Below, in pieces: positions 7,912 to 16,357 of a stretch of 64,000 nucleotides of DNA. The notes under the pieces are model-generated. The model did not search any database. It was not told the origin of the DNA and saw nothing but the letters and a program-made list of their open reading frames with translations. Source of the DNA: Methylobacterium sp. WL1. GTDB taxonomy: Bacteria; Pseudomonadota; Alphaproteobacteria; Rhizobiales; Beijerinckiaceae. The stretch lies in assembly GCF_008000895.1 (NCBI RefSeq), contig NZ_CP042823.1, positions 1,054,001-1,118,000 on the forward strand, given 5' to 3'. A program made the translations under genes and the position numbers. Numbering within the stretch: position 1 is the stretch's first letter; each line of letters begins with the position of its first letter.

Positions 7912-9246
7912 ATGACCGACCATCCCCTGCGCAACACGCCGTCGCTCGACGCCTTCTGGATGCCGTTCACCGCCAACCGCCAGTTCAAGGCGGCGCCGCG
8001 GATGCTGGTGGCCGCCGAGGGCATGCACTACACGGCCGATGACGGCCGCACGGTGCTGGACGGCACCGCCGGGCTCTGGTGCGTCAATGCCGGGCACGGG
8101 CGCCGGGGGATCTCCGCCGCGGTGGAGCGCCAGCTCGCGACGCTGGACTTCGCCCCGACCTTCCAGATGGGCCACCCGATCGCGTTCGAGTTCGCCGAGC
8201 GGCTCGCCGAGATCGCCCCGGGCGGCCCCGACAACCGCCTCGACCGGGTGTTCTTCACCAATTCCGGCTCCGAATCGGTCGACACCGCCCTCAAGATCGC
8301 GCTCGCCTACCAGCGGGCGATCGGGCAGGGCACCCGCACCCGGCTGATCGGCCGCGAGCGCGGGTATCACGGCGTCGGCTTCGGCGGCCTGTCGGTGGGC
8401 GGCATCGTGTCGAACCGCCGGGTCTTCCCGCAGCTCAACGGTACCGATCACCTGCGCCATACCCACGATCCGGCCCGCAACGCCTTCGTGAAGGGCCAGC
8501 CCGAGCACGGGGCGGAGCTGGCCGACGACCTGGAGCGGCTGGTGGCGCTTCATGGGGCCGAGACCATCGCGGCCTGCATCGTGGAGCCGGTGGCGGGCTC
8601 CACCGGCGTGCTGATCCCGCCGAAGGGCTATCTCGAACGCCTGCGCGCGCTCTGCACCAAGCACGGCATCCTGCTGATCTTCGACGAGGTCATCTCCGGC
8701 TTCGGCCGCCTCGGCGCGCCCTTCGCCACCGATTATTTCGGCGTGGTGCCCGATCTCGTGACCAGCGCCAAGGGCCTGACCAACGGCACGGTGCCGATGG
8801 GCGCAGTGTTCGCGAGCCGCGCGGTGCACGACGCGCTGATGAACGGCCCGGACGGGATCGAGCTGTTCCACGGCTACACCTATTCCGGGCACCCGGTGGC
8901 GTGCGCGGCCGGCCTCGCCACGCTCGACATCTACCGGGAGGAGGGGCTGCTCACCCGCGCCGCCGACCTCGCGGACGACTGGGCCACGGCGATGCACGAC
9001 CTGCGCGGGCGCAAGAACGTCATCGACATCCGCACCATCGGGCTGATTGCCGGCATCGAGCTGGCGCCCCGGCCCGACGCCCCCGGCAAGCGCGCCTACG
9101 ACCTGTTCGTGGATTGCTTCGCGCGCGGCCTGCTCACCCGCGTCACCGGCGACATCATCGCCCTGTCGCCGCCGCTGATCATCGAACACGGCCAGATCGG
9201 CGAGATCGTCGAGGTGCTGGGCGCGGCGATCGACCGGGTGGCGTGA
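7912..9246 (+). CDS. Class III omega-aminotransferase (omega-amino acid/beta-alanine:pyruvate type)
   Basis: 444 residues from ATG 7912, preceded by CGGAGAG. It is a fold-type I PLP enzyme: FFTNSGSESVDTALKIA binds the phosphate, DEVISGFGR holds the cofactor aspartate, and TSAKGLTNGTVPMGA carries the Schiff-base lysine at about residue 287. The N-terminal FWMPFTANRQFK and the ALSPPLIIEHGQI tail match the omega-amino-acid:pyruvate aminotransferase group, which moves the amino group from beta-alanine, GABA or aromatic amines to pyruvate. Divergent from the XRE-cupin regulator, which probably controls it. The open frame extends upstream to 7780 but lacks a ribosome site there. Confidence 0.87.
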   Translation: MTDHPLRNTPSLDAFWMPFTANRQFKAAPRMLVAAEGMHYTADDGRTVLDGTAGLWCVNAGHGRRGISAAVERQLATLDFAPTFQMGHPIAFEFAERLAEIAPGGPDNRLDRVFFTNSGSESVDTALKIALAYQRAIGQGTRTRLIGRERGYHGVGFGGLSVGGIVSNRRVFPQLNGTDHLRHTHDPARNAFVKGQPEHGAELADDLERLVALHGAETIAACIVEPVAGSTGVLIPPKGYLERLRALCTKHGILLIFDEVISGFGRLGAPFATDYFGVVPDLVTSAKGLTNGTVPMGAVFASRAVHDALMNGPDGIELFHGYTYSGHPVACAAGLATLDIYREEGLLTRAADLADDWATAMHDLRGRKNVIDIRTIGLIAGIELAPRPDAPGKRAYDLFVDCFARGLLTRVTGDIIALSPPLIIEHGQIGEIVEVLGAAIDRVA

Positions 9247-9317
9247 GGAGCGGGGAGCGGCGGCCGCGCATCACGACACCGATCGATGATGATGCTCTGG
9301 CGGCACAATAAACCGCT

Positions 9318-9357
9318 TTGTCATTCCGGGTTCGCCTTCGGCGCCCCGGAATGACAA
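9318..9357. repeat. REP-like palindrome (intergenic)
   Basis: Arms TTGTCATTCCGGG (9318-9330) and CCCGGAATGACAA (9345-9357) are perfect inverted repeats of 13 bases around a 14-base loop. Palindromes with this TCATTCCGGG core are scattered in many rhizobial and Methylobacterium genomes. It lies 70 bases after the aminotransferase stop and could also terminate or stabilise that transcript. The rest of the 9247-9605 interval holds no gene that I can support. Confidence 0.7.
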
Positions 9358-9605
9358 GGAGGATGTTCGGACGGCGGTGCAATGCCCGCATCCTTCAAAG
9401 AGGAAATAGCTCTCCGCGCCCGAGTCCTCCACGAGCACGATCGGTCCCATCCTGAAAGCGGCCAGCGACGAGAACGCCTGTCTACCAAGCGCCTCCGCCA
9501 ATACCCGCGACGCGGGGGAGGGCGGCGTCGGGCGGCCTTGAAGCCTATGGGGGGCGGCCGCATCTGCCGCTCAACCGGGATGTGAGCCGGGTCGAGAGGA
9601 TGTGC

Positions 9606-10667
9606 ATGTCGAACACCGCCCTGATCGTCGGCGCCAGCGGGATCGTGGGGAGCGCCACCGGGGCGCTGCTGGCCGAGGAGGGCTGGCGGGTCGCGGGGCT
9701 CGCCCGCAAGCCTGTGGCGATGGCGGGGGTCGAGCCGGTCGTCGCCGACCTTCAGGACCCGGACTCCCTCGACAAGGCGCTCGCCGGCCTCGCACCGAGC
9801 CACGTGTTCCTGGCGACCTGGCAGCGGCGCCCGACCGAGGCGGAGATGATCCGGGTCAACCGGGCCATGATCGAGAACCTGCTCGATGCCCTGCGGCCCC
9901 AGAAGAGCGTCCGCCACGTCGCCCTGGTGACCGGGCTGAAGCACTATCTCGGCCCGTTCGAGGCCTACGGCAAAGGCACCCTGCCGCAGACGCCGTTCCG
10001 CGAGGACCAGGGCCGGCTCGACGTCGAGAACTTCTACTACGCCCAGGAGGACGCGGTGTTCGCGGCCAGCGCCCGCGACGGCTTCACCTGGAGCGTGCAC
10101 CGCCCGCACACGATCATCGGCAAGGCGGTCGGCAATGCCATGAACATGGGCACGACGCTGGCCTGCTACGCCACCCTGTGCCGGGAGCTGGGGCGCCCCT
10201 TCACATTCCCGGGCTCGGCCGCCCAGTGGAACGGGCTCACCGACATGACCGACGCGAGGCTGCTCGCCCGCCAGCTGCTCTGGGCCTCCACCGAGCCGAA
10301 GGCCGCCAACGAGGCGTTCAACGTGGTCGACGGCGACGTCTTCCGCTGGAGCTGGATGTGGGGCCGGATCGCCGACTGGTTCGGGATCGAGGCGGTGCCG
10401 TTCGATGGTACGGTCCGGCCGCTGGAGGACAGGATGGCGCAGGACGGGCCGGCCTGGGCCGAGCTCGCCGAGCGCCACGGCCTGGCCGAGACGGACCTCG
10501 CGAAGCTCGCCTCCCCCTGGCACACCGATGCCGATCTCGGCCGGCCGATCGAGGTCGTCACCGACATGAGCAAGAGCCGCCGGCTGGGCTTTACGGCGTA
10601 TCAGCCCACCGATGACGCGTTCTACGACCTGTTCACCCGGCTCCGGGCGGACCGGCTGATCCCCTGA
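9606..10667 (+). CDS. SDR family oxidoreductase, PRISE (progesterone 5-beta-reductase/iridoid synthase-like) type
   Basis: 353 residues from the third candidate start (ATG 9606), chosen because GAGAGG lies six bases upstream; ATG 9600 overlaps that site. ALIVGASGIVGSATG at the N-terminus is the NAD(P)H-binding Rossmann loop, modified as in atypical SDRs. VALVTGLKHYLGPFE and LDVENFYYAQED carry the lysine and the tyrosine of the PRISE active site, and TWSVHRPHTIIG is a conserved strand of that group. PRISE enzymes reduce enone double bonds of steroids, iridoids and small enones; bacterial members are usually unassigned. The gene is followed by a convergent M20 peptidase. Single-gene unit. Confidence 0.8.
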   Translation: MSNTALIVGASGIVGSATGALLAEEGWRVAGLARKPVAMAGVEPVVADLQDPDSLDKALAGLAPSHVFLATWQRRPTEAEMIRVNRAMIENLLDALRPQKSVRHVALVTGLKHYLGPFEAYGKGTLPQTPFREDQGRLDVENFYYAQEDAVFAASARDGFTWSVHRPHTIIGKAVGNAMNMGTTLACYATLCRELGRPFTFPGSAAQWNGLTDMTDARLLARQLLWASTEPKAANEAFNVVDGDVFRWSWMWGRIADWFGIEAVPFDGTVRPLEDRMAQDGPAWAELAERHGLAETDLAKLASPWHTDADLGRPIEVVTDMSKSRRLGFTAYQPTDDAFYDLFTRLRADRLIP

Positions 10668-10737
10668 GAAAGGGGGATCGCGGGCGCTCACATCGGGCAG
10701 GCAGGTCGTAGTGAACCGCTCGCGCGGAGCCCGTGCT

Positions 10738-12027
10738 TCAGCCCGCCCGCCGCTCCGTCCCGCACCACTCGGCCACGAACAGCGCCATCGCGGTGGTGCA
10801 GCGCTTGACCGAGGCGAGGCTGACGCGCTCGTCGAAGCCGTGGACGTTCTGGGCGATCGGCCCGTAGCACAGGGCCGGCACCCGGTCGTAGAGGGCGTAG
10901 ACCCGCGTATCCAGGTAGCTCGGCGACATGAAGCTCTGCAGCTTGGCGCCCATCGCCCGCTCGTGGGCGCGACCGAGGACGGCTTCCGCCTCTGAGCCCT
11001 CCGCCAGCACGTAGCCTTCGGCGAAGAACCCGTTGAAGGCGACGCGCGGCGGGTTGTTGGCCAAGAAGGAATCCGAGCGGGCGAAATCCGAGACCGCGGC
11101 CTCGATCTCGGCGGCGGCCCGGGCCGCTTCCATGCCCGGATAAAGCGCCACCCGGCAGTCGATCCGGCACCAGGCCGGCACCGAGGAGGCCCAGTCGCCG
11201 CCCTCGATCCGGCCGATATTGAGGTTGATCGGGTGGTCCTCGGCCTCGAAGTGGCGGTGCGCGCCCTTCTCGGCGTTCCAGCGCGCCTCGAGCTCCCGCA
11301 GAGCGGCGATGACCCGATAGGTCGCGTCGATCGCGTTGGCGCCGGCGCCCATCTCGCGCACGTGGACGGGCACGCCCCGGACCTCGACGGTGAACCACAG
11401 CACGCCGGTGTTGGCGCGCACCAGTTTCTCGTCCTCGGGCTCCGGGATCAGCACGGCGTCGGCCCGGTAGCCGCGCAGATGGGTCGCGAGCGCGCCGTTG
11501 CCGGTGGATTCCTCCTCGACCACCGACTGGATCGTCACCGCGGCGGCGGGCTGGAGGCCGAGGCGGGCCAGCGCATCGAGGGCGAACAGGTTGGCGGCGT
11601 GCCCGGCCTTCATGTCGCCGCCGCCGCGGCCGTAGAGCCAGTCGCCCTCGATCACCGGATCGAAGGGCGGGTGAGTCCACAGGTCGCGGGGCCCTTCCGG
11701 CACCACGTCGACATGGGCCTGCAGGATCAGCGAGCGCCCGGTCTCGGTCTGCGGGCGGTGGTGGCAGACGACGATCGGGGCGTCCGAGTGGCGCTCGTCG
11801 ATCTTCGAGCCGCCCGGATGGGCCGCGATGGCGGCGCGGTCCATGGCGAAGCGCTCGGTGGCGTAGCCCCGGGACCGGAACGTCCCGAACACGTAATCCT
11901 GGCAGGCATGCTCGGCGCCCCGCAGCGAGGCGAACCGGACCAGCGCCTGCGTGTGCGCGACCTGGTCGGCGAAGCCTTCGGCCACGGACGCTTCGATCTC
12001 GGCGGCGAGGGCGGGGTCGAGGGCCAT
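10738..12027 (-). CDS. M20 family metallopeptidase (ArgE/DapE-like deacylase)
   Basis: 429 residues. Metal-binding motifs are intact: LQAHVDVVPEG (histidine and catalytic aspartate), YGRGGGDMKAG (bridging aspartate) and VVEEESTGNG (general base glutamate and metal ligand). A dimerisation domain occupies roughly residues 215-330, and the last metal histidine is in the ALCYGPIAQNVHGFDERVS segment. Such enzymes cleave N-acyl or peptide bonds of small substrates; the substrate cannot be fixed. Divergent from the L,D-transpeptidase with 333 bases between starts. Cytoplasmic. Confidence 0.85.
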   Translation of the reverse strand: MALDPALAAEIEASVAEGFADQVAHTQALVRFASLRGAEHACQDYVFGTFRSRGYATERFAMDRAAIAAHPGGSKIDERHSDAPIVVCHHRPQTETGRSLILQAHVDVVPEGPRDLWTHPPFDPVIEGDWLYGRGGGDMKAGHAANLFALDALARLGLQPAAAVTIQSVVEEESTGNGALATHLRGYRADAVLIPEPEDEKLVRANTGVLWFTVEVRGVPVHVREMGAGANAIDATYRVIAALRELEARWNAEKGAHRHFEAEDHPINLNIGRIEGGDWASSVPAWCRIDCRVALYPGMEAARAAAEIEAAVSDFARSDSFLANNPPRVAFNGFFAEGYVLAEGSEAEAVLGRAHERAMGAKLQSFMSPSYLDTRVYALYDRVPALCYGPIAQNVHGFDERVSLASVKRCTTAMALFVAEWCGTERRAG

Positions 12028-12360
12028 AAGATCTCCGGATCTGGGATGGGGTAGGAGGCGCCCGGCGGCGGGCGGGTGTCAACGGGCGCAACTTCCGGGG
12101 GGCATCTTCCGTGCCGAAGCCGGGCCGCCCGCCTGGGGAAGCGGCCAAGGACCAAGCCAAGTTCCGCGTGCAAGCGCTGCACCGGGTGGGTTCGCGACCG
12201 CCCGCGACGACGATGCAGGCGGCCGGATCCGGGCGGCCCCTCGGCCGTCGCAGCGCCTGCGCAGTCGAACCCCGCGGCGGCAGGATCCCGCCCAGGAACC
12301 TTGGCGTTAGCAAGGGCTTAGCCTATCTCGAAGCGGTTTCCCCCTCCATCGAGGTCATTC
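12028..12360. other. Divergent intergenic region between M20 peptidase and L,D-transpeptidase
   Basis: 333 bases without a supportable gene. It must hold the promoters of both flanking genes. I see no clear consensus boxes, hairpin or repeat; the open frames crossing it have no ribosome site and no domain. Confidence 0.6.
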
Positions 12361-13002
12361 ATGCGTATCGGTCTGGTCTCGGTCCTGTCCGGACTGCTCC
12401 TGTGGGGCGCCGCGTCCCCGGCGGCCCGGGCGGATGTGCTCATCACCGTCGACAAATCCTCCCAGCGCATGGAGGTCACGGTCGATGGGCAGCCGCGCTA
12501 CACCTGGCCGGTCTCCACCGGGGTCGAGGCCTACGACACGCCGTCCGGTTCCTATCGGCCGTTCCGGATGGAGCGCACCCACTTCTCGAAGGAGTGGGAC
12601 GATGCGCCCATGCCGTTCGCGATGTTCTTCACGAACCAGGGCCACGCGATCCACGGCACCAACCACGTCCGCAGCCTCGGGCGCGCGGCCTCGCACGGCT
12701 GCGTGCGGCTGTCGGTGCGCAACGCCGCGACCTTGTTCAACCTCGTGAAGGCCCAGGGGGCGAGCCGGACTCGCGTCCAGATCGAGGGCACCGATGCCCT
12801 GGTGGCCGAGCGCGGCACGCGCACCCGCCGGCTCGCCCGGAGCCGCGATCCCTATGCCCCGGACGACACCCTGGCCGACCTGGACCAGATGGGCCGGCGC
12901 ACGCTCCCGGCCTCGTACGCCCGAACCGCCGTGCGCCCGGCCTACGCGCCGGTGCAGGGGTATGGCGACCCGGTCGAGGGCGACGTCGGGGATGGGTGGT
13001 AG
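12361..13002 (+). CDS. L,D-transpeptidase (YkuD domain), exported
   Basis: 213 residues with a signal peptide (MRIGLVSVLSGLLLWGAASP, cleavage near residue 24). The YkuD catalytic domain covers about residues 25-150: HGT at 98-100 and SHGCVRLS at 111-118, with C114 as nucleophile. These enzymes make 3-3 cross-links in peptidoglycan or attach proteins to it in the periplasm. The C-terminal 60 residues are arginine- and proline-rich and carry no recognised domain. Single gene, divergent from the M20 peptidase. Confidence 0.88.
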   Translation: MRIGLVSVLSGLLLWGAASPAARADVLITVDKSSQRMEVTVDGQPRYTWPVSTGVEAYDTPSGSYRPFRMERTHFSKEWDDAPMPFAMFFTNQGHAIHGTNHVRSLGRAASHGCVRLSVRNAATLFNLVKAQGASRTRVQIEGTDALVAERGTRTRRLARSRDPYAPDDTLADLDQMGRRTLPASYARTAVRPAYAPVQGYGDPVEGDVGDGW

Positions 13003-13171
13003 GGTAGGGGCTTCGACCGGGACGCCCTGTCCGCCCGCCGCGTCGTCTGGGCGCGGAAGCCGCCGTCCGTCAGGCCGGCCCATTGCCCCGGCGGGTCTCG
13101 CGGCTTAGCTCCTGCGCGGCCCCAGAGCCTGCGCGGCGCCCGCCGCGATCGATATGGATGGAGACCCCCCG

Positions 13172-13657
13172 ATGCCCTTCGCTTTCAGCCGGCCCCTGCC
13201 GCTTGCCGCCTTGGCGCTGGCCGCTTCCACCGTCGCGGGCCACGCCCTGGAGGTGACGCGCTCGGCCGACATCGCCGCGCCGCCGGCCAAGGTCTGGCAG
13301 ACGATCGGCGAGTTCTGCGGCATCGGCGATTGGCATCCGGCCATCGAGAAGTGCGTCCTGTCCGACAAGGACGGCCTGAAGGTCCGCACGCTGAGCCTGA
13401 AGGGCGGCGGCACCCTCAAGGAGGAGCAGGTCTCCCGCGACGACAAGGTGATGAGCTACACCTACACGATCCTGGATGGCCCGCTGCCGGTCGCCGACTA
13501 CAAGTCGACGCTGGCCGTCGCCCCCGAGGGCACGGGCTCCAAGGTGACCTGGAGCGGGACCTTCAACGCCAAGGGCGCCCCCGACACCGTGGCGGTCGAC
13601 GCCATACAGGGGATCTACGAATCCGGCCTGAAGGCGCTGTCCGACAAGGCCAAATAG
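13172..13657 (+). CDS. SRPBCC (START-like) family protein with signal peptide
   Basis: 161 residues from ATG 13172, for which GGAGA is well placed; an in-frame ATG at 13154 has none. A signal peptide (MPFAFSRPLPLAALALAAST) ends at AGHALE. The remainder is a polyketide-cyclase/SRPBCC barrel: VTRSADIAAPPAKVWQTIGE opens it, GDWHPAIEKC follows, and VSRDDKVMSYTYTILDGPLP and KVTWSGTFNAKG give the beta strands. The family binds hydrophobic ligands; exported members are of unknown role. Two cysteines in the mature part (FCGIGDWHPAIEKC) could pair in the periplasm. A strong hairpin follows 85 bases downstream. Confidence 0.78.
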   Translation: MPFAFSRPLPLAALALAASTVAGHALEVTRSADIAAPPAKVWQTIGEFCGIGDWHPAIEKCVLSDKDGLKVRTLSLKGGGTLKEEQVSRDDKVMSYTYTILDGPLPVADYKSTLAVAPEGTGSKVTWSGTFNAKGAPDTVAVDAIQGIYESGLKALSDKAK

Positions 13658-13741
13658 GGCGCGCCGACGCCCGGGCCGGCGGATCTGCGGACGGGCCCGG
13701 GACGATGCACACGGTCAACGGAACGTGCCGTCCAGGGAGGG

Positions 13742-13775
13742 CGCCCATCCTCCCCGTTTGCGGGGAGGATGGGCG
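13742..13775 (+). terminator. Perfect 15-base hairpin downstream of the SRPBCC gene
   Basis: Arms CGCCCATCCTCCCCG and CGGGGAGGATGGGCG around the loop TTTG. There is no T-run after it, so it may be a terminator, an RNA stabiliser or a small palindromic repeat; it resembles the inner part of the larger palindromes at 16.2 and 55.6 kb only in being C/G-biased. Confidence 0.6.
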
Positions 13776-13929
13776 CGTCCCGGTTCAGGATCGGGCACCT
13801 GATCGAGCCTCAGACCACCCGGAACCCCATGTGTGATCATCACAGCGTGCGGGTATGCCGCCCGGGCGATTGACCCACTGCCAAGCTCGGCCCAAAACCC
13901 TGGCGGCGCAGCCCGTGCGCCGCAGCAGG

Positions 13930-14277
13930 ATGATCGCCGTGCCCGCGTCACGTCTTCCGATGCGCCTCAGCCTCGTGGTTCTCGCCGCCGCGACGCTCGG
14001 TGCCTGCCAGCAGCGCGCCGCCGCGCCCAAGGTCTCCGAGCCCTCGCCCATCGTTCCGGCGCCGTTGTCCCTGCCCGCCGGCAGCGGCTGCGGCCCGGAG
14101 ATCGCGCGCACCAAGGCCATCGTGGACAGCGATGTGGCCACCGGCAACCTCAACAAGCCGGTGGGCGACCAGTTCAACGCCGACCTGAGCCAGGCCGCCG
14201 CGGAATGCGCCGCCGGCAAGTCCGGCCCGGCGCTCCACCTGCTGGCCGCCGCCAAGAGCCGGTACGGGTATCGCTGA
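13930..14277 (+). CDS. Small predicted lipoprotein of unknown function
   Basis: 115 residues if started at ATG 13930; ATG 13960 (MRLSLVVLAAATLGACQQ) gives the cleanest lipoprotein signal, and neither has a good ribosome site. The lipobox TLGAC is followed by a proline/alanine linker, then a compact domain (about residues 48-115) containing CGPEIARTKAIVDSDVATGN, LNKPVGDQFNADL and a second cysteine in AAAECAAGKSGPAL. The two cysteines probably pair. The domain is conserved-looking but I do not recognise a family. It is convergent with the fdhE gene. Confidence 0.65.
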   Translation: MIAVPASRLPMRLSLVVLAAATLGACQQRAAAPKVSEPSPIVPAPLSLPAGSGCGPEIARTKAIVDSDVATGNLNKPVGDQFNADLSQAAAECAAGKSGPALHLLAAAKSRYGYR

Positions 14278-14344
14278 GCGCGCGGGATCGGGCAGGGCTC
14301 GGCTCTGCCCCTTCACGCGGTCCCGGACCGGGTTGATCCGGGAC

Positions 14345-15334
14345 TTAAACGATGAACAGTAAGTTCAAGCCCGCGCGGCGGAATCCGTCCTCGGCGATCT
14401 TCAGGTCGAGGCCGTAGGACGCGATATCGTCCGCCACCGGGTCGAGGGTCGGCGCCCGGTGCTGGTGCAGGTGCTTGATGTAGCTGTGGCAGGTCGTGCA
14501 GGTCTCGACCTGGACGTCCTTCGAGACCTCGTCGAGCCCGTAATAGCTGATGCCTTCGCCGGAGCCGCAGGCGGTGCAGCGGATCCGGACGTGGTTCCAA
14601 AGGGTGTTGCAAACCGAGCAGCTCAGGTACCGGGCCTTGTCGGCCGGGGTCCAGCTCACCACCACGCTCGCCACCGGCGCGCCGCCGCAGCACGGGCAAA
14701 CGCCGTCGGCCACGGGCTTCAGCGCCGAGGCGTCGAGACGCGCCGCATCCTGGGCGAACCGGACCTGGAGGGCGGCCGCCACGAACACGCATTCGGCGAT
14801 CCGCTCCACCGGAAGCGCGCCTTCCACGACCTGTACGGCGAGATCCAGCCGGTCCGCCGGGGAGGCCGCGAGCAGGCTCGCGCGGGCGGCCTGTGACGCC
14901 TCCGGGGATACCGACAGGTCGAGCTGGTCCAACAGTGCAGTGAGGCAACCGTCGAAGCCGGCATCGGCCTCGAGCCGCTGGCGCGACAGGGGCGGCATCC
15001 CGTGCTCGGTCCGCAGGGCAGTGTCGGAGGCAGCCGGGGCCTCGGCGGGTGGAAACGCCGCCTGCACGGACGCCTGCGCCCGGGCCACCTCGGCGACGAA
15101 CCGAAGATAGGCTTCGAGCGGATGCCCCGGTGCCGCCGCCATCAGGCGCGCGGCCCGGGCGGCGAACAGCGTTCCGGGATCGGGCAGCCGCACGAACGGG
15201 ACCGAGCCCGCGATCCCGATCTTGTCGGGATCGGGCTTCAGCTCGCTAAAATCCCGCCGCCGGGGTTTGGGCTCGGACGCGGCGGGCGTCGTCCCGGCCG
15301 GTACCGTTGGCTTGCGCCTGAAGAAGTTAGCCAC
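14345..15334 (-). CDS. fdhE: Formate dehydrogenase accessory protein FdhE
   Basis: 329 residues. The C-terminal half has the four CxxC knuckles of FdhE: VCPCCGG, LSCSVCNT, RCTACGSGEG and ETCTTCHSYIKH, which bind iron in the family's rubredoxin-like folds. FdhE is a cytoplasmic factor needed to make respiratory formate dehydrogenase active. The gene starts three bases after the stop of the gamma subunit gene, so it is the last gene of the fdh operon. The N-terminal 30 residues are charged and variable. No fdhD or molybdenum cofactor gene is in this window. Confidence 0.92.
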   Translation of the reverse strand: MANFFRRKPTVPAGTTPAASEPKPRRRDFSELKPDPDKIGIAGSVPFVRLPDPGTLFAARAARLMAAAPGHPLEAYLRFVAEVARAQASVQAAFPPAEAPAASDTALRTEHGMPPLSRQRLEADAGFDGCLTALLDQLDLSVSPEASQAARASLLAASPADRLDLAVQVVEGALPVERIAECVFVAAALQVRFAQDAARLDASALKPVADGVCPCCGGAPVASVVVSWTPADKARYLSCSVCNTLWNHVRIRCTACGSGEGISYYGLDEVSKDVQVETCTTCHSYIKHLHQHRAPTLDPVADDIASYGLDLKIAEDGFRRAGLNLLFIV

Positions 15335-15337
15335 GCC

Positions 15338-16060
15338 TCAGGATCCGCGCTTGTCCACCGAGCCCCGGCGCTCCTTGGATCCGGCGATCTGCCGGAACCA
15401 CTTGCGGTGATGCCGGTAGGCCCAGCCACCCGTCACCGTGCCGCGCACCATCGCCCGGCCGGTGCCGCGCACCCAGATGCCGGCGTAGATGTGGACCACG
15501 ATGATCGCGATGGCGATCACGGCCGCGAGCGAGTGGGCGAGCAGCGCCCAGCGCTGGGTCTCGATGGTGGTCAGCCCGCCGAAATAGGTGTTCCAGATCA
15601 TCAGGCCGGTGACGAACATCACCCCGATCAGCGCGGTCTGGCCCCAGAACACGCCCTTCTGGCCGGCATTGTACTTGCCGAGCTCGGGCAGGCGGTCCTC
15701 CCGGTTGGTGACGACGTCGCCGATCTTCATGGACCACGCGACATCGTCCTTGTTGGGGATGTTGAGCTTCCAGAAGCGCACGAACAGGAAGAAGAAGCTC
15801 ACCGCCAGGGCGACGCCGAACCACGGATGGATCGCGCGCGTCGCCTGCCCGCCGCCGAACAGGCCGGTCAGCGAGAACAGGTAGGGCGTGAACATCGCCA
15901 GCCCGGACAGGGTCAGCAGCGTGAACAGGATCGCGGTGATCCAGTGGTTCACGCGTTGCACCCCGGTGTAGCGGGGGACGTACATCACCTCCGGCGCCTC
16001 GGACTTGGCGTGGTGGAGGGGGCGGGAATCGCCGTCCCGGATCTCGTTCTGGCTCGTCAT
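15338..16060 (-). CDS. fdnI: Formate dehydrogenase gamma subunit, cytochrome b556
   Basis: 240 residues with four transmembrane helices. Candidate haem-ligand histidines sit in RVNHWITAI (helix 1), IHPWFGVAL (helix 2) and two in helix 4 (LLAHSLAAVI and IVVHIYAGIW), as in FdnI/FdoI. It anchors the alpha-beta dimer to the inner membrane and passes electrons from the beta subunit to quinone. Unlike the tight alpha-beta and gamma-fdhE junctions, 297 bases separate it from the beta gene, filled by a palindromic repeat; gamma expression may therefore depend on read-through of that element. The N-terminal 30 residues are hydrophilic. Confidence 0.92.
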   Translation of the reverse strand: MTSQNEIRDGDSRPLHHAKSEAPEVMYVPRYTGVQRVNHWITAILFTLLTLSGLAMFTPYLFSLTGLFGGGQATRAIHPWFGVALAVSFFFLFVRFWKLNIPNKDDVAWSMKIGDVVTNREDRLPELGKYNAGQKGVFWGQTALIGVMFVTGLMIWNTYFGGLTTIETQRWALLAHSLAAVIAIAIIVVHIYAGIWVRGTGRAMVRGTVTGGWAYRHHRKWFRQIAGSKERRGSVDKRGS

Positions 16061-16172
16061 CGGCCTTCTCGCGCGTGACGGGGCCGGCTCCGCGGCACGG
16101 AACGACCCGGAAACTTAATGTAGGGCGGCATGACCTCGACGGTGCCACCCTGTCGATTCCGGATCCGCGCGG

Positions 16173-16350
16173 CTCTCCCTCCCCCTCTGCGGGGGAGGGT
16201 GGCCCCTGCGTCAGCAGGAGTCGGGAGAGGGGAACCCGGGCTCAGGAAAGGATGCGACCGGCATGACGGGCAACGCCCATCCTGCACCGTCGCTCCCCTC
16301 TCCCGACCCCCTTTCGGGGGCCACCCTCCCCCGCAGGGGGGAGGGAGACC
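16173..16350. repeat. Palindromic intergenic element, copy 1 (within the fdh operon)
   Basis: About 178 bases. Each end is itself a hairpin: TCCCTCCCCCTCTGCGGGGG with GAGGGTGGCC on the left, and GGCCACCCTCCCCCGCAGGG with GGGAGGGAGA on the right, and the two ends are inverted copies of each other. GGGAGAGGGG (near 16222) pairs with CCCCTCTCCC (near 16295). Some 60 bases of unrelated sequence lie in the centre. A second copy with the same ends is at 55560-55728. It has no coding capacity and looks like a MITE/REP-type dispersed repeat. Confidence 0.85.
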
Positions 16351-16357
16351 GTCGCGT

